Source of the DNA: Rhodamnia argentea
Taxonomy: Eukaryota; Streptophyta; Magnoliopsida; Myrtales; Myrtaceae
NCBI RefSeq assembly: GCF_020921035.1
Contig: NC_063151.1
Coordinates: forward strand, 23,504,934 to 23,568,933
Direction of reading: 5' to 3'
DNA length: 64,000 nt
This document shows, in pieces, positions 49,470-60,690 of the stretch. A program made the translations under genes and the position numbers. The notes beneath the pieces are model-generated. The model was not told the DNA's origin. It made no database searches and saw only the letters and a list, made by a program, of their open reading frames with translations. Positions within the stretch are counted from its first letter, which is position 1. Every line of letters begins with the position of its first letter.

Positions 49470-50731
49470 CTTTCTTATATTTAACAAATTTCACTTTTAT
49501 TGTTGTTTTTCTTTATTGTAGAGTAGATGAGAAATTTGTGAATTGCAATGAAATAAGGTTCGGTTGAAACAAACTACCGGAGACTACAAAGTAATAGAAG
49601 TATAAAGTATGTGCATATTTTATAATGCTTCATTTATTCCGTGAAAAATAAATGATTTGGAGAATATTTTTCTAAAAAATTGATAGCTTGTATCACTTGA
49701 AATAACTAGTGGATGGAAAATATTTTCATCATCAATAATAATTTATGTTTAAACAATTTTAAGTCTAAGTATAAAGTGCTTATGCATATTCCCGATCGTA
49801 ATCATTCATCACAATGTGTTATGTTATCTGCTTGCATTTGACTGAATAATCTTGTATGAGTTCATGATTTTCATCGATATGACACAATAGTAAATTAATG
49901 CAGACATTATTCAATTGTTTCTCATAGCTATGTTGCATGTGATTGGGATTGTAGTGTTGTGCATGCACCAAGTTAAGTAGCGAGACAATCTCCTATCTTA
50001 GACTCAAGGATTTCATATATTGGGCTTCGGCTCACTCCTTATTTTTCAAACACATAGGATGGTCCCCCCGGACAAGACGATGGAGGGAACAAGATGATGC
50101 TAGATGCCATCAACCACTGAGTTGGATAGTGGTTTGGTTAATGTGTAGGTTTGTCTTTAGTTCATTATAGGTGTAGTGGCACTAGATAGCCTGACCTTCT
50201 TTCCAGATCTAGTGTAATGTATTGTATTGGTATGAATATTGTATAAGGATGCTAACTAGTGATGTAAATATAAAGAAGGATATGTATAGTATTTAAATTC
50301 GTTAGATTGTCTTGTATGGTATGTTATAGTGCTTCTAGATGCTATTAAACAAAGGATGATATAATTAGAAAGGACACGTGTCGTGCATGACGTTCTAAGG
50401 CGTCACACGGGTAGATGGTGATGCACCTAGCATATTGGCTAGTCTTGCCCGAGATTGACCCAAATTGCCGAAATGCGATCAAGCTTGACGAGAATTGTTG
50501 ATGATTGACCAAGCATCAAACCATTATTCGGTTCTTTGTGTGTGTGTGTGTGTGTCACATCTATCAATTGGTCTAATCAATGCCACATGAGAATCCGTGT
50601 TAAAGTATTTAATATGCTATTTTAATTGGAATGACCAATATAAACAAAAAGGACTATAGTTTAATGACCAATCAAATAAAGTTGAACGAAAAATGAGGGA
50701 TGAATAATGTCTTATATTTCTATTTTAAACT
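49470..50731. other. Intergenic DNA between TIR elements
   Basis: AT-rich. 49610-49790 resembles the MITE at 50732-50952 in wording ('ttattccgtgaaaaataaatgatttgg', 'gaaaatattttcatcatcaataataattt'). A (TG)n run lies at 50537-50555. No gene recognised. Confidence 0.5.
50537..50555 (+). repeat. (TG)n microsatellite
   Basis: About nine TG units in intergenic DNA. Confidence 0.85.
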
Positions 50732-50952
50732 GAGGTTCTGTTTGTTTATCGAAATGGATGATTTCAAAAATGTTTTTTGAAAAATAATTGTTTATATCGC
50801 CCAAAATAATAATTGATGAAAAATGTTATCATTATTAACAATGATTTACATCTAAATATTTTCAATATTTTATGTTTATTTTGAAATATAAGCCATCATT
50901 TTACGAAAAATATTTTTGAAATAATTCTTGTAGCATGGAACAAATAGAGCCC
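50732..50952. mobile_element. Short MITE with GGCTCTATTTGTTCC-type ends
   Basis: The left end 'gaggttctgtttgttta' is inverted at the right end 'ggaacaaatagagccc'. The interior is AT-rich and itself partly palindromic ('aatgttatcattattaacaatg', 'tgaaaaataattg'). About 220 bp with no coding capacity. It butts directly against the left arm of the large Pack-type element. The target duplication is not clear. Confidence 0.6.
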
Positions 50953-51143
50953 GCATTAAAGAAATTTTGGGACATATTTATTAGAAGTCCTAAAACTTGT
51001 CACGAAAGTGCAATTGATTCTTAAAACTTGTAAAAAGTGCAATCAAGTCCTAAAACTTATCAAATTGGTTCAATCGAGTCATTCTGTTAATACCATCAAT
51101 TTGTCTAAAGAAAAATGCTGACGTGGTATTTTTAAATTAATTT

Positions 51144-51897
51144 CTTTATCCCATATGAAATTTTTAATCATTTTCTTTTTCGAAATCTTTTTGCAGTTAA
51201 ATTAAAAATTGAAAAAAGCTAAAATTTTATTTGAAAAAAAAAAAGGCGGGGCCTTGCCGGTGAGGCCCCGCTACCGTCGCTGCCCATCGCCGGAGAGGCC
51301 GACGAAGGTCGCCAACCCTAGGAGAGGGTGGTCGGCGAGGCAAGGGCGAACAACGCCTTGCCCAAATCTAGATTGATATTTTCTCACGGTTGCTTTGTTC
51401 TCCCCTCATCCACTCGCGCCTCAACTCCCTTATATTGCCATTTCATCTTCCCTTTCGATTCACGACGATTTTGGAGCTTCTTCCATGTACACATTCTTTC
51501 TGTCCTCGTATTTCTCTCTCTTAGACATTGAACGGAACCAACACTCGATTTCTTTGTAACTCGCTTCCGACCATAGTACCGAGGCGGCTCTTATGTCATC
51601 GCATCATGTTCGAGTGTTGATTGGTGCCCATGAATGCTTCTTGGTGTTGTTTCGATTTTTCGCTCGTTCGTTAGTACCGGATATGGGTTGAAGAAACCCA
51701 AACCTCACCAGCCCTTGCCTAGGGCTGGCGAGGGCTAGCGACCTCCACCAACCCCTCTGACAATGGGCGGCGGCGTGAGTGGGGCCTCAATGATGAGGCT
51801 CTGCCCCCTTTTTCCATTTTTTTTTCAAATAAATTTTTAGCCTTTTTACAATTTTAGTTTAATTTAAAGAAGATTTTGAAAAATAAAATAAAATTAA
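51144..51897. mobile_element. Foldback element inserted in the left arm
   Basis: Arms 51144-51345 and 51700-51897 are imperfect inverted copies. Both have an AT-rich outer part ('tttttcgaaatctttttg' against its inverse near 51880, 'aaaaagctaaaattttatttg' against 'caaataaatttttagcctttt') and a GC-rich inner part (ggcggggcc...gaggcc on the left, ggggcctc...gaggctctgcccc on the right). The segment interrupts the outer element exactly where its right arm is continuous ('ttaatttta|ggaaaaatt'). The central 350 bp (51346-51699) is unlike the arms and could be captured DNA; I did not recognise a gene in it. Confidence 0.65.
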
Positions 51898-52149
51898 GAG
51901 AAATTTTCAATTAAGAGCTCGAAGTGCTATGATTTTCTCAAAAAATGGCTTAAAGTGAACCTTGTTTCAAAGAAAGGCACGAGTACCCTCTTTATTTTAA
52001 AGAAGGACCTGGCCGAAGGACATTTTCATCTTTTATCATTTTAAATTATTTTATTTTTCTTTCTTTTTTGTTTTCCTTTCACCGGGACCGGCGTCGAGCA
52101 AGGGTTGCCTCCAATTCGCCGGCCCCTTTCACTAAGTTCAAAAGAAGAG

Positions 52150-52364
52150 GGCCAGTGAGTCAAACCCCTTTGTAATCCCCAACTTCCCCAGAGAAATCAC
52201 ATTGTCCAGGATGTTGTTGCCGGACTTAGTCGGGGAGGAGACCGAGTCAACCAAGTTCACAACATGGTGAAGGAATCGGAGAAGACGAGCTTCAGAGTCG
52301 TCATGAATAGCTTCTACGAGCTTGAGCCGAGCCTTCGTTGACCATTACGGGATTTTCTCTCGGG
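52150..52364 (+). pseudogene. UDP-glycosyltransferase (UGT73-like) fragment, 5' part
   Basis: Across two frame changes the strand reads SNPFVIPNFPREITLSRMLL, PDLVGEET, then MVKESEKTSFRVVMNSFYEL and EPS/FVDHY. This is the stretch of group D UGTs that runs from the variable acceptor region to the 'NSFYELEP..ADHYR' motif. A stop follows the first shift (near 52285). The piece begins without any start codon and stops at 52364, where copia is inserted. Its continuation is at 60255. In living genes such enzymes move glucose from UDP-glucose to flavonoids, coumarins or other small molecules in the cytosol; this copy is dead. Confidence 0.85.
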
Positions 52365-52369
52365 AGATG

Positions 52370-52790
52370 TGTAAAATAAATGTAGCCCATATGATGTCAT
52401 AATAATGGTGTAATAATTATTTCATGTTATAATTAAGTTATATTAGTTATGAAAGGATACAATTGAAAAGGTGCGATTTTGACGTGCTTTGATGGAAGGC
52501 ACCTCTTGGACAACATTTCAAGTTTAAAAGAAGTTTGGTCCTTTCTCCACCATATCAATGAACAGACATTAATTACGTGACGTACGGTTGTCTCTCTCCA
52601 TCAGAAACAACGTGAAAGAACAGAGGGTTAAGGGAGAGAAATCAAGTCTTCATCTTTATTACGTCGATCGTTCTTGAATAATCGCTATGGATAAAGGTAC
52701 GTTCTTCATATTTGTTGATTGTGAAAATCATGAAGATCGAAGATTCGTATATGATGAATATCAACATAAAGTTTACGTTAATCGCTTACA
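52370..52790 (+). repeat. Copia 5' LTR
   Basis: 421 bp from TGTAAAATAA to CGCTTACA. It shares long stretches with the 3' LTR (for example 'gatggaaggcacctcttgga', 'acgtgacgtacggttgtctc') but differs at many scattered sites and by a few indels, so the insertion is not recent. Confidence 0.95.
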
Positions 52791-54229
52791 ATTGATATCA
52801 AAGCATGGTTTAGGATCTCGTGATTTTCCGATTATATCAGTTATGTATATGTACTTATGGATCAAGGCTCGATGAATTTTCGTGGTTTTGATAAAATTGT
52901 GGGGCATGATGAATTCACGTTGGCGTTTTTACTTATGGATTAATTTTTGGGGTTTTTAGACGTTTTGCAATATTGGCTACTTTTCGATTCTTGAAAGAAA
53001 ACGCCGATTCCGGCCAAATACCAGTCACCCACCACCCAAAATTTGTATAATAGGGTTACATCGCCATGGGCAACAAAAGCCCTAAGTTTGCTCGGCATTA
53101 CTGTGATTGGCAGAGGCGAATCAAGTGGCGGAAATCTCCGTGGTTAGGGTTTACGTTTAAGAGAACTTTACTTGATTTCTACCAAAATTCTTGGCCATTT
53201 TCGTTGATTTAAGGGCCTATGTGGTTGTGTCGGAATGGTCTCCAAAATCCACCAACTAATTTGTTTGGGGGTGGGTTGTCGGAAGAGACCCATGTGAAGA
53301 TAAGACCGGCGGAGCACAAAAAAAAAATTGCGTCTGTTTGCTTAAAGGAGGAGTTTACGCTAGGACAAAGAAGGCGCATGGAGTCCACATGCCACACGCG
53401 TATGATCCACAATCCCGTGAGGGCAAACATGCACCTGCGCGTGCTGGGCACACGCCAAGGGTTGGATTTTCCTTTTTACCCCTACTGTTTTTTCCATTTC
53501 ATTGTTTTGTCCTTTTAAAAAAAAATACAGTTTTGCCCTAGTTTTGTCCTTTTGTGAAAATTACAAATTTTGCCTTGTTTTGTCCTCTTACGACAAAATT
53601 ACTGTTTTTCTCATGAAGCCTAATTATAGATTTTCCCTTGACACATAAATTTACTATTTTGGCCGTAGATGTTGAATTTACGATCTTGCCCTTGGACACA
53701 TGAATTTAATAAAGTTTGAAAAGTTAAGGGTTTATTAGTCACCAAAGGGGCCAAACCTTAAGTTTCTTGAGTTTTTGAAATTCATAATTTTTTATTCAAT
53801 CTTATATGATTATTTGATGCTATGCTTGAAATTGATATGTTTCATATCTTTATTGGTATCATGGATATATTGAAATTCATTTATTATAAGAACTTAAGGA
53901 TTAACCAAAAGGTTAATTAATTTCTTATAATTCATGAACATAATGGTTGGTAACTCAAATATCTTATTAGATTTATTTGTATAACCAAAGATAGCAAATA
54001 AATTTTAATGAGATATATCTATAATTGCCAAATAAAAGTTGTTAGCATCATTATGGTTTAATATATGTTGGAGTATCATAGGATCTCCCAAAGGAAAACT
54101 ATGATATACATGTAATGTTTACTTTGAATACGATCGTGATATTCACAAAGCGTTAATGTATGAGTATTTTCTTGCATACATGTAGTATCTATACCCATTT
54201 CTCTTCATTCGCAAACTTCATCTGTTCCA
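52791..54229 (+). other. Copia leader region, no recognisable coding sequence
   Basis: Starts with the degenerate primer-binding site (52791-52808). The remaining 1.4 kb is longer than a usual copia leader. The part around 53200-53520 has a different, GC-richer composition and overlapping short frames without homology that I can see, so a small foreign insert is possible. Confidence 0.45.
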
Positions 54230-54843
54230 ATAGAATGAATTTCTCTAATTGGGGTGAATAAGTCCAATTTCACTCAAGTGTCATATATCTTGATTTAGCA
54301 CTTCAAGTTGAGAAACCGGCTACTATTACTGACGAGAGTAGCGATGATGAAAAGTTTTTCCATAAAGCTTAGGAAATATCGAACAGACTAAGCTTAATGT
54401 TCATGCTAATGACAATAGCGAACAACTTAAACACCTCACTTCCCAAAACTGATAATGCTAAAGAATTTATGAAATTTGTGAAAGAGCGTTCTCAAACTAC
54501 GGACAAGTTACTTGCTGGTACACTGATAAACACTTTGACCACCATGAAATATGCTGGTTTACGTACCATGCATGAACATATACTTGAGATGACGAACTTA
54601 GCAGCAAAGTTAAGGACTTTGGGAATGAATGTGGATGAGTACTTTTTAGTGCAATTCATTCTTAATTCCTTGTCTCATGAGCAATATAGGCTATTTCGGA
54701 TGAATTACAACGCTATAAAAGATAAGTGTAATGTAAATGAATTGGCCAGCATGCTTGTACAAGAGGAAACAATGATAAAGAATCAAAAGGCTCATTCTGT
54801 TCATCTCTTAAGTCATCAAGAGCCCGAAAAGAATTCCAAATGA
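54230..54843 (+). pseudogene. Copia Gag remnant
   Basis: The N-terminus NFSNWGE (about 54236) is followed by stops. An open stretch from 54397 includes AKEFMKFVKERSQTTDKLLA, MTNLAAKLRTLGMNVDEYF, LVQFILNSLSHEQYRLFRMN and VNELASMLVQEETMIKNQK. These match the UBN2/Retrotran_gag copia nucleocapsid family. The Lys-rich tail that precedes the zinc knuckle is seen, but the knuckle itself is gone. Confidence 0.9.
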
Positions 54844-54885
54844 AAAGGTGGGAAAGATAAAAGAGCAAGAAGAAAGGATTATTGT

Positions 54886-57000
54886 GACGCCATGGAAATA
54901 TGTCGATTGTAAGATGCCGGAATTTAATAAAATGATGAAAATTGGATTTCGGTCTGTACGAAATTTTGGAGCGTAAGGACGTAAGTGACAATTATTCGGA
55001 CGATTCCCGAGTTGTCGATCGGTTTAGATTATGTTTCGAAAGTCTTAGCCGCCGCGATTGAGGATTTTTAATCCTCATACCTAAGCTTACTCTTGATCGA
55101 GCCCGGTGCGAGTTGCAATGACCTGATCGACCAAGCGCAGCCCCGGCACCCAAGGCCCGCAGTTCGGCGCCCCGCCACCTCCATCCACCACCCTTGCCTG
55201 TTGAGCTTCAACCGTCACCAAACCCCGCCCGACCCGGGACCCCTTTCGGCCTCCTCCGTCCGACGCTTCCGTTAGCCGCGGCCCCGATCGCAACTATTAC
55301 GTCGCCTCACCACTCCATCGCGCCGTTGCTTCACGGCCAAGACCCACCGTTCATCGTCGCCCCCACTTCATGCTACCACCAGCCCGACGACTTTTGGCCG
55401 CCACCACCTTAGCCTGTCGAACCCGAGACCTCTATTTCCCCCCCGCTAACCCCGCCACCTCTGTCCCGAGCCAACCGGCCCCTATAACCCCGAGGAGCCC
55501 ATGGGTCGTTGCCGCCGACGAGCTAGCCAGAGCTTCTTGCCCTCTGCCATGACGCGGTGCCATCAAGCCCGAGCCAACTCAAGCCTATGAACCGTCACGA
55601 CCCACCGTCTTGAGCGCGTGCCGCAGAGGTTACTGACCTGTGAACGATTGCCGGCCCGTGAACAGTACCCGATCCGAAAGTTTCGTGCCCGACACCGACT
55701 CACTGTTTTTCTTGTGAGTTAAACCCCTAAATCCCGATTAGGGCGCTAATTACGCTTAGTTAGTGTAATTAGCCTAATATGGTGTTTATGTAGCTTAATC
55801 GTGATCAATTTAAATAGAGACTAGGTTTAAGTTAAATGGCCACGATTAATTAAGTCGATCTGCTAGTCGGGTTGTCAACGGCTATTTGGTGATTAATTGG
55901 ACTAATTGTTTGGGCAATAATTGTCGGTGTGTGTTTACGAGCGAGCAATAGGACAGAACCGAGTTGACGCTTGATTGTTTGTTGGTAGGACTTTCGATAG
56001 TTGAGTTATAAATCTGGATCAACTTTTATCGTCAAATTATTGAAATATGTACGGTTGATTGTCCCGATTGCATGTCTGGATGCTTAGTTTTGCGTGTTGG
56101 ATGTTATCGGTGAAAATTATGGGTGTCGGTCCCATGTTTTCGGATGCAAAGTCTGGTGGATAATCGGTACATTCATGCGAATCGAGTGAAATCAAATTGC
56201 ATATTTTAGCATGAAAACGGCATGGTGCCGAGTCCTTGATCATGATCGTATGAGCATCCGGCTAAGTGTAAAGATAAGAATTTGACTAGTTGTTGTCGGA
56301 TGCGCTTGAATGATCACGTAATGGTTGTCCCTAACAAGATTGTACCGTGTAGATCGGAATTACACGACTTGTTAGATCCACGTCAATCCGTATCGTCGGG
56401 TTGATCGGATGCCGGTCGCAGCTTGTGACGGACCAACGCTCCTTTTGGAATGCACGCTATGTCGTGCCACGTCGATCGGAATTACAACGGCACGGTAGTC
56501 GCCGTCACCGAAGTAACGGGACGATGCCTAGTCCCGCCAGTAGAGCACCAACTGCCTAGTGTGTTAGGCACCAACTATCTAGTGTGCCGGGCCATGTAGC
56601 CTCATCTGTTAATAATTGGATTTCATGTGGTGTCCTGTGCATGCAAGTTGATATGATGTCTTGCCGGTTATTTATCGGCGGTGGATGTTGATTTGAGTCA
56701 AGCATTGCATTATGCGTGGGCGAGGACTAGTAAGTTGCACGTGCTTGAATTATATGCTTGATACCTTGTGGTTGTTGCCTTATAGGATTTTTCGAGTGAA
56801 TCAACATCCTAACCGGACTTAGGCGTTGACTCACCGAGATTCATATTTCACCCCGTCGTTGTTAACCATTTTCAGGCCCTTAGTCTTAAAGAGCTAGAAG
56901 TGGCGTGGATCTTATTGGAGTAATTTGGGAGATGTGTTAATTTCGACTTGATATCTTCAAGAGTTGTAGAAAGTGTCCCGAAGAATGGGCTTGTAAATAA
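54886..57000. mobile_element. Gypsy-type LTR-like insert inside the copia element
   Basis: Begins TGTGACGCCATGG directly after the Gag tail and gives way near 57000 to copia integrase. About 2.1 kb. It is GC-rich in 55080-55730 (short Pro-rich frames there are not genes) and holds no retroviral domains, as expected for a large gypsy (Tekay-like) LTR. Since the copia protease and the first part of integrase are also absent, the event was more than a clean solo-LTR insertion; a deletion accompanied it. The right edge and target duplication are not fixed. Confidence 0.55.
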
Positions 57001-57008
57001 TTCATAAA

Positions 57009-57758
57009 TCTCAATCAATGAATGCACTTGAAGTGTATATTAAAGAGGTTAACAGACAATTAGATAAAAAGGTGAAAATAGTAAGGTCGGATAGAGGTGG
57101 TAAATATTATGGAAAGTATGATGAATCAGGATAATGTCCTAGTCCATTTGCCAAATTTATTGAAAGACATGGTATTTATGCTCAATACACAATGCTAGGT
57201 ACACCACAACAAAATGGTGTACGCGAAAGGCGTAATCTTACTCTAATAGAAATGGTTAGGAGTATGATGAGTTATTCATCTTTACCCTCATCTATGTGGA
57301 TGTATGCATTAAAGACTTCTATGTACTTATTAAACAAGATTCCTAGTAAGGCAGTTCCAAAGACTCCCTTTGAATCATGGACGGGTAGAAAACCTAGTTT
57401 ACGACACTTACATATTTGGGATTGTCCAGCTGAAGTACGTATTTACAATCTACATGAAAAGAAATTGAATTTTAGAACGACCAGTGATTATTTCATTGGT
57501 TATGTAGAAAAATTCAAGAGGTATAAATTTTACTGTCCTAATCATAATATGAGAATTGTTGAATATGGAAACTCTAAGTTTATTGAGAATTGCGACATCG
57601 GTAGGAGTGAAAGAATACGTAATGCTTACATTCAAGAAGTTATGGTAGAGGTTCCTTTACCCAAAACTTCTAAAGTTGTTCGTGATATTATTGTTCAACC
57701 AAACAATAATCAAGAACAACAAATAAATGATCAAACAATTCATAATGAACATGGTTGA
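57009..57758 (+). pseudogene. Copia integrase remnant
   Basis: Reads QSMNALEVYIKEVNRQLDKK and KIVRSDRGGKYYGKYDES, an interruption by stop codons at about 57131, then GTPQQNGVRERRNLTLIEMV, which holds the third catalytic acid of the D,D-35-E triad (E of RER). WMYALKTSMYLLNKIPSKAV and WTGRKPSLRHLHIWDCPAEV follow. The N-terminal zinc-finger part and the first catalytic aspartate are missing to the left. Confidence 0.92.
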
Positions 57759-57984
57759 GCCACTAAAAATAGCATTAAGAAGATCTCAAAGGGACAAAAA
57801 GTCAGTTATTTCTTATGACTATGTGGTTTATCTACAAGAGTCAGAAATTGACTTAGGAATTGATAATGATCTAGGTTCATTTTCACAAGACATGGATTGT
57901 TGAATTGTGCGGGATATTGTTGAATTGATAATGATGCCATAAAAGAAGAGTTAAAATTTATGAATCGGAATCAAGTTTAGGATA

Positions 57985-58632
57985 TTGTTGAATTGTCTAA
58001 AGGATGTAAAAAGGTTGGCTGTAAATGGGTCTTTAAGACCAAGCGTGACTCAAAATATGATATTGAACGGTATAAGGCCACACTTGTTGCTAAAGGTTTT
58101 ACTCGGAAAGAAGGCATTGATTATAATGAGACTTTTTCACCGGTCTCTAAGAAAGATTCACTTAGAATCATTTTGGCTTTGGTGGCTCATTAATATTTAG
58201 AGTTATACCAAATGGATGTGAAAACTGTCTTTCTTAATGAAAATTTAGAGGAATAGATTTATATAGACCAACCTAAAGGTTTTCGGTTAAAGGAAAGGAA
58301 TACATGGCGTGTAAATTAAAGAAGTCAATGTACGAACTTAAACAAGCTTCCCGACAATGATATCTCAAGTTTAATGATACAATAGTCTCTTTTGGGTTTA
58401 AGGAAAACAACGTTGATCGGTGTATATATATAAAAATCAATGAGAGCAAATTTATATTTCTAATTCCGTACGTTGATGACATTTTGCTTGCTGTTAATGA
58501 TCTTGGTTTGTTACATGAACCAAGAAATTTCTCTCTAAGAAGTTTGAAATGAAAGATATAAATGAGGCAACATATGCGATGGGAATAGAAATATTCCGTG
58601 ATAGAACACAGGAATTGTTTGGGTTGTCTCAA
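57985..58632 (+). pseudogene. Copia reverse transcriptase remnant
   Basis: Reads [40 protein letters not shown] and [18 protein letters not shown], then LYQMDVKTVFLNENLEE after a stop, and the catalytic box PYVDDILLAVND (YVDD at 58469-58480). Frame shifts and stops are frequent, so no active enzyme can be made. Confidence 0.92.
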
Positions 58633-59447
58633 AAAGCTTATATTAGTAAAATTCTAGAAAGATTCAATATGAACAAATGTTCAGCGGGAATAGTTCCAAT
58701 TCAGAAATGGAACAAATTTAGCCTTATGCAATATACGAAAAATGAATTGGAACGTGAGCAAATAAAAAGTATTCCTTATGCATCTGTTGTTGGGAGCTTA
58801 ATGTATACTCGGACTTGCACCGGACTAGACATTGGTTTCGCCATCGGAATGCTGGGCAGGTATCAAAGTAATCTAGGATGGATCATTGGAAAGCTGCAAA
58901 GAAAGTTTTCAGATACTTACAAGGAAGGAAGGATTACATGCTTACTTATAAAAGATCCAATCATCTTGAGGTGATTGGATATTCAGATTCAGATTTAGCC
59001 GGATGCGCCGATACAAAGAAATCAACATTTTGTTATTAGTTCCCTTTGATTGGAGGTGCAATTTCATGGAAAAATACAAAGTAGTCGGTCATTGCTGCAT
59101 TCACTATGGACGCCGAGTTCGTGGCATGCTTTGAGGCAACTATTCATGGATTATGGTTTCGAAACTTTATTTCAAGGCTTGTGATTGTCGACTGTATTGC
59201 CGGACCGCTGAAAATTTCTTGTGATAATTCTGCAGTAGTTTTCTTCTCTAAGAATGACAAGTATTCTAAGGGTACTAAGCATATGGAAATCAAATACTTG
59301 TCCGCCAAAGAAGAAGTTCAGAAACAAAGAGTGTCAATTGAGCATATTAGCACCAATCTTATGATTGCATATCCATTAACAAAAGAAATATCACCCAAAA
59401 CATTTAATGAACATGTTAAAAGGATGGGCATTATTGGACGTCACTAA
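58633..59447 (+). pseudogene. Copia RNase H remnant
   Basis: Begins with the connection region (SLMYTRTCTGLDIGFAIGML, HLEVIGYSDSDLAGCADTKK) and ends with MDAEFVACFEATIHGLWFRN, PLKISCDNSAVVFFSKNDKY and KHMEIKYLSAKEEVQ, the usual C-terminus of copia Pol. Stops at about 59036 and 59083 break the frame. Confidence 0.92.
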
Positions 59448-59836
59448 TGATATTGTATTATGACTCTATTAGTTTCTGTATTTGACACTCAGAGCTCATT
59501 TATGTGTGTTTCTAATTTATCATGTTTTCTACTTAGTATACGTGATGGAAGTAGATAATGTTTGAGAGGATAGTCTCTAACAGAGATATTATAATTGGAT
59601 CATTGATATATTTCTTATCTATGAATCATGATGAGTAGAGAGTTATAGTTGTAGTACATAAAAGGGATTGTATCGATTAATGACACATAACCGCTATGAC
59701 TCGCATTAGTCTAATTTACTTTATTGTAGTTATTATTTGATAGCCAATTAAAGAAAAGTTTTAACATGATGTTATTGTGCACATTATGGTATTTATTAAA
59801 CCATGAAAGGAAACTCATATAGGCCAAGTGAGAGAA

Positions 59837-60249
59837 TGTAAAATAAATGTGGCCCATATTAATAATGGTTTAATAATTATTTCATGTTATGATTAAGTTA
59901 TATTTGTTACGAAAGGATACAATTGAAAATGTGCGATTTTGAAGTGCTTTGATGGAAGGCACCTCTTGGATAACATTTCAAGTTTAAAAGAAGTCTGGTC
60001 CTCTCTTCACCATATCAACGAACATACGTTAATTACGTGACGTACGGTTGTCTCTCTCGATCAGAAACAACGTGAAAGAACAGAGGGTTAAGGGAAAGAA
60101 ATCAAGTCTTCATCTTTACTACTCCGATCATTCTTGAAGAATCGCTATGGGCAAAGGTATGTTCTTCATATTTATTAATCGTGAAAATAATGAAGATTGA
60201 AATCCATATATGATGAATTTTCGCATAAAGTTTATGTTAATCGCTTACA
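59837..60249 (+). repeat. Copia 3' LTR
   Basis: 413 bp, counterpart of 52370-52790. Preceded by a weak purine tract 'aagtgagagaa' (59826-59836). The last base is followed directly by AGATG, the repeated target. Confidence 0.95.
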
Positions 60250-60254
60250 AGATG

Positions 60255-60690
60255 ATCTTGGTTCGTAGGCCCATTCTTATTGTGCAGTAAGGAGATTGAG
60301 GACAAAGCAAACAGGCAACCAAGCATCCATAGACCAGCACAAGCGCCTCAAGTGGCTTGATTTGAAGTAACCCAACTCGGTGATCTATATTTTGCTTCAG
60401 AAGCATGGAGAGTTTCAATGCTGCTCGGCTCCACGAGATCGCAATCGGATTGGAAGCATCGGGGTAACAGTTCATCTAAGTGGTGAAGAATGGCCCAAAT
60501 GTGGAAGAAGGCAGAGAAGAGTGGTTGCCCGATAGGTACAAATCGAGAACCCAAAACAAAGGCCTCATCGTGAGGGGTTGGGCTCCTCGAGTGCCGATTC
60601 TCGATCGCGAGACGATGGAGGCATTCGTGACATATTGCAAGTGGAACTCAATCTTGGAGGCGATCATAATCGGTGTCGGGCGACACTAGC
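60255..60690 (+). pseudogene. UDP-glycosyltransferase (UGT73-like) fragment, 3' part
   Basis: Continues the piece broken at 52364. In shifting frames it reads ASIDQHKRLKWLDLK and PNSVIYI, then SFNAARLHEIAIGLEASG, and from 60480 an open stretch NGPNVEEGREEWLPDRY, KSRTQNKGLIVRGWAP and VPILDRETMEAFVTYCKWNS. This covers the first two-thirds of the PSPG sugar-donor box; the box normally has an HCGWNS core, here YCKWNS. It then departs from UGT sequence at about 60680. Because the pieces on both sides of copia abut in UGT order, they were one fragment before insertion. Confidence 0.88.

Larger units (their letters stand above)
52370..60249 (+). mobile_element. Ty1/copia retrotransposon, degenerate, with 5-bp target duplication
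   Basis: Two similar LTRs (52370-52790 and 59837-60249) begin TGTAAAATAAATG and end CGCTTACA. AGATG stands directly outside both (52365-52369 and 60250-60254). After the 5' LTR is 'ttgatatcaaagcatgg', a degenerate initiator-methionine tRNA primer site. Gag, integrase, reverse transcriptase and RNase H remains follow in copia order, all broken by stops. The protease and the start of integrase are missing and replaced by an LTR-like insert (about 54886-57000), which explains most of the extra length (7.9 kb against about 5 kb usual). It cannot move on its own. Confidence 0.95.

Noticed and set aside
53209-53541. Three overlapping open frames (up to 99 codons) on both strands in the copia leader
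   Set aside because: No retroelement or host family features; frames overlap on both strands. At most a foreign insert.
55093-55552. Overlapping Pro/Ala-rich open frames within the copia insert
   Set aside because: They come from a GC-rich patch of an LTR-like region, overlap in several frames and show no domain.
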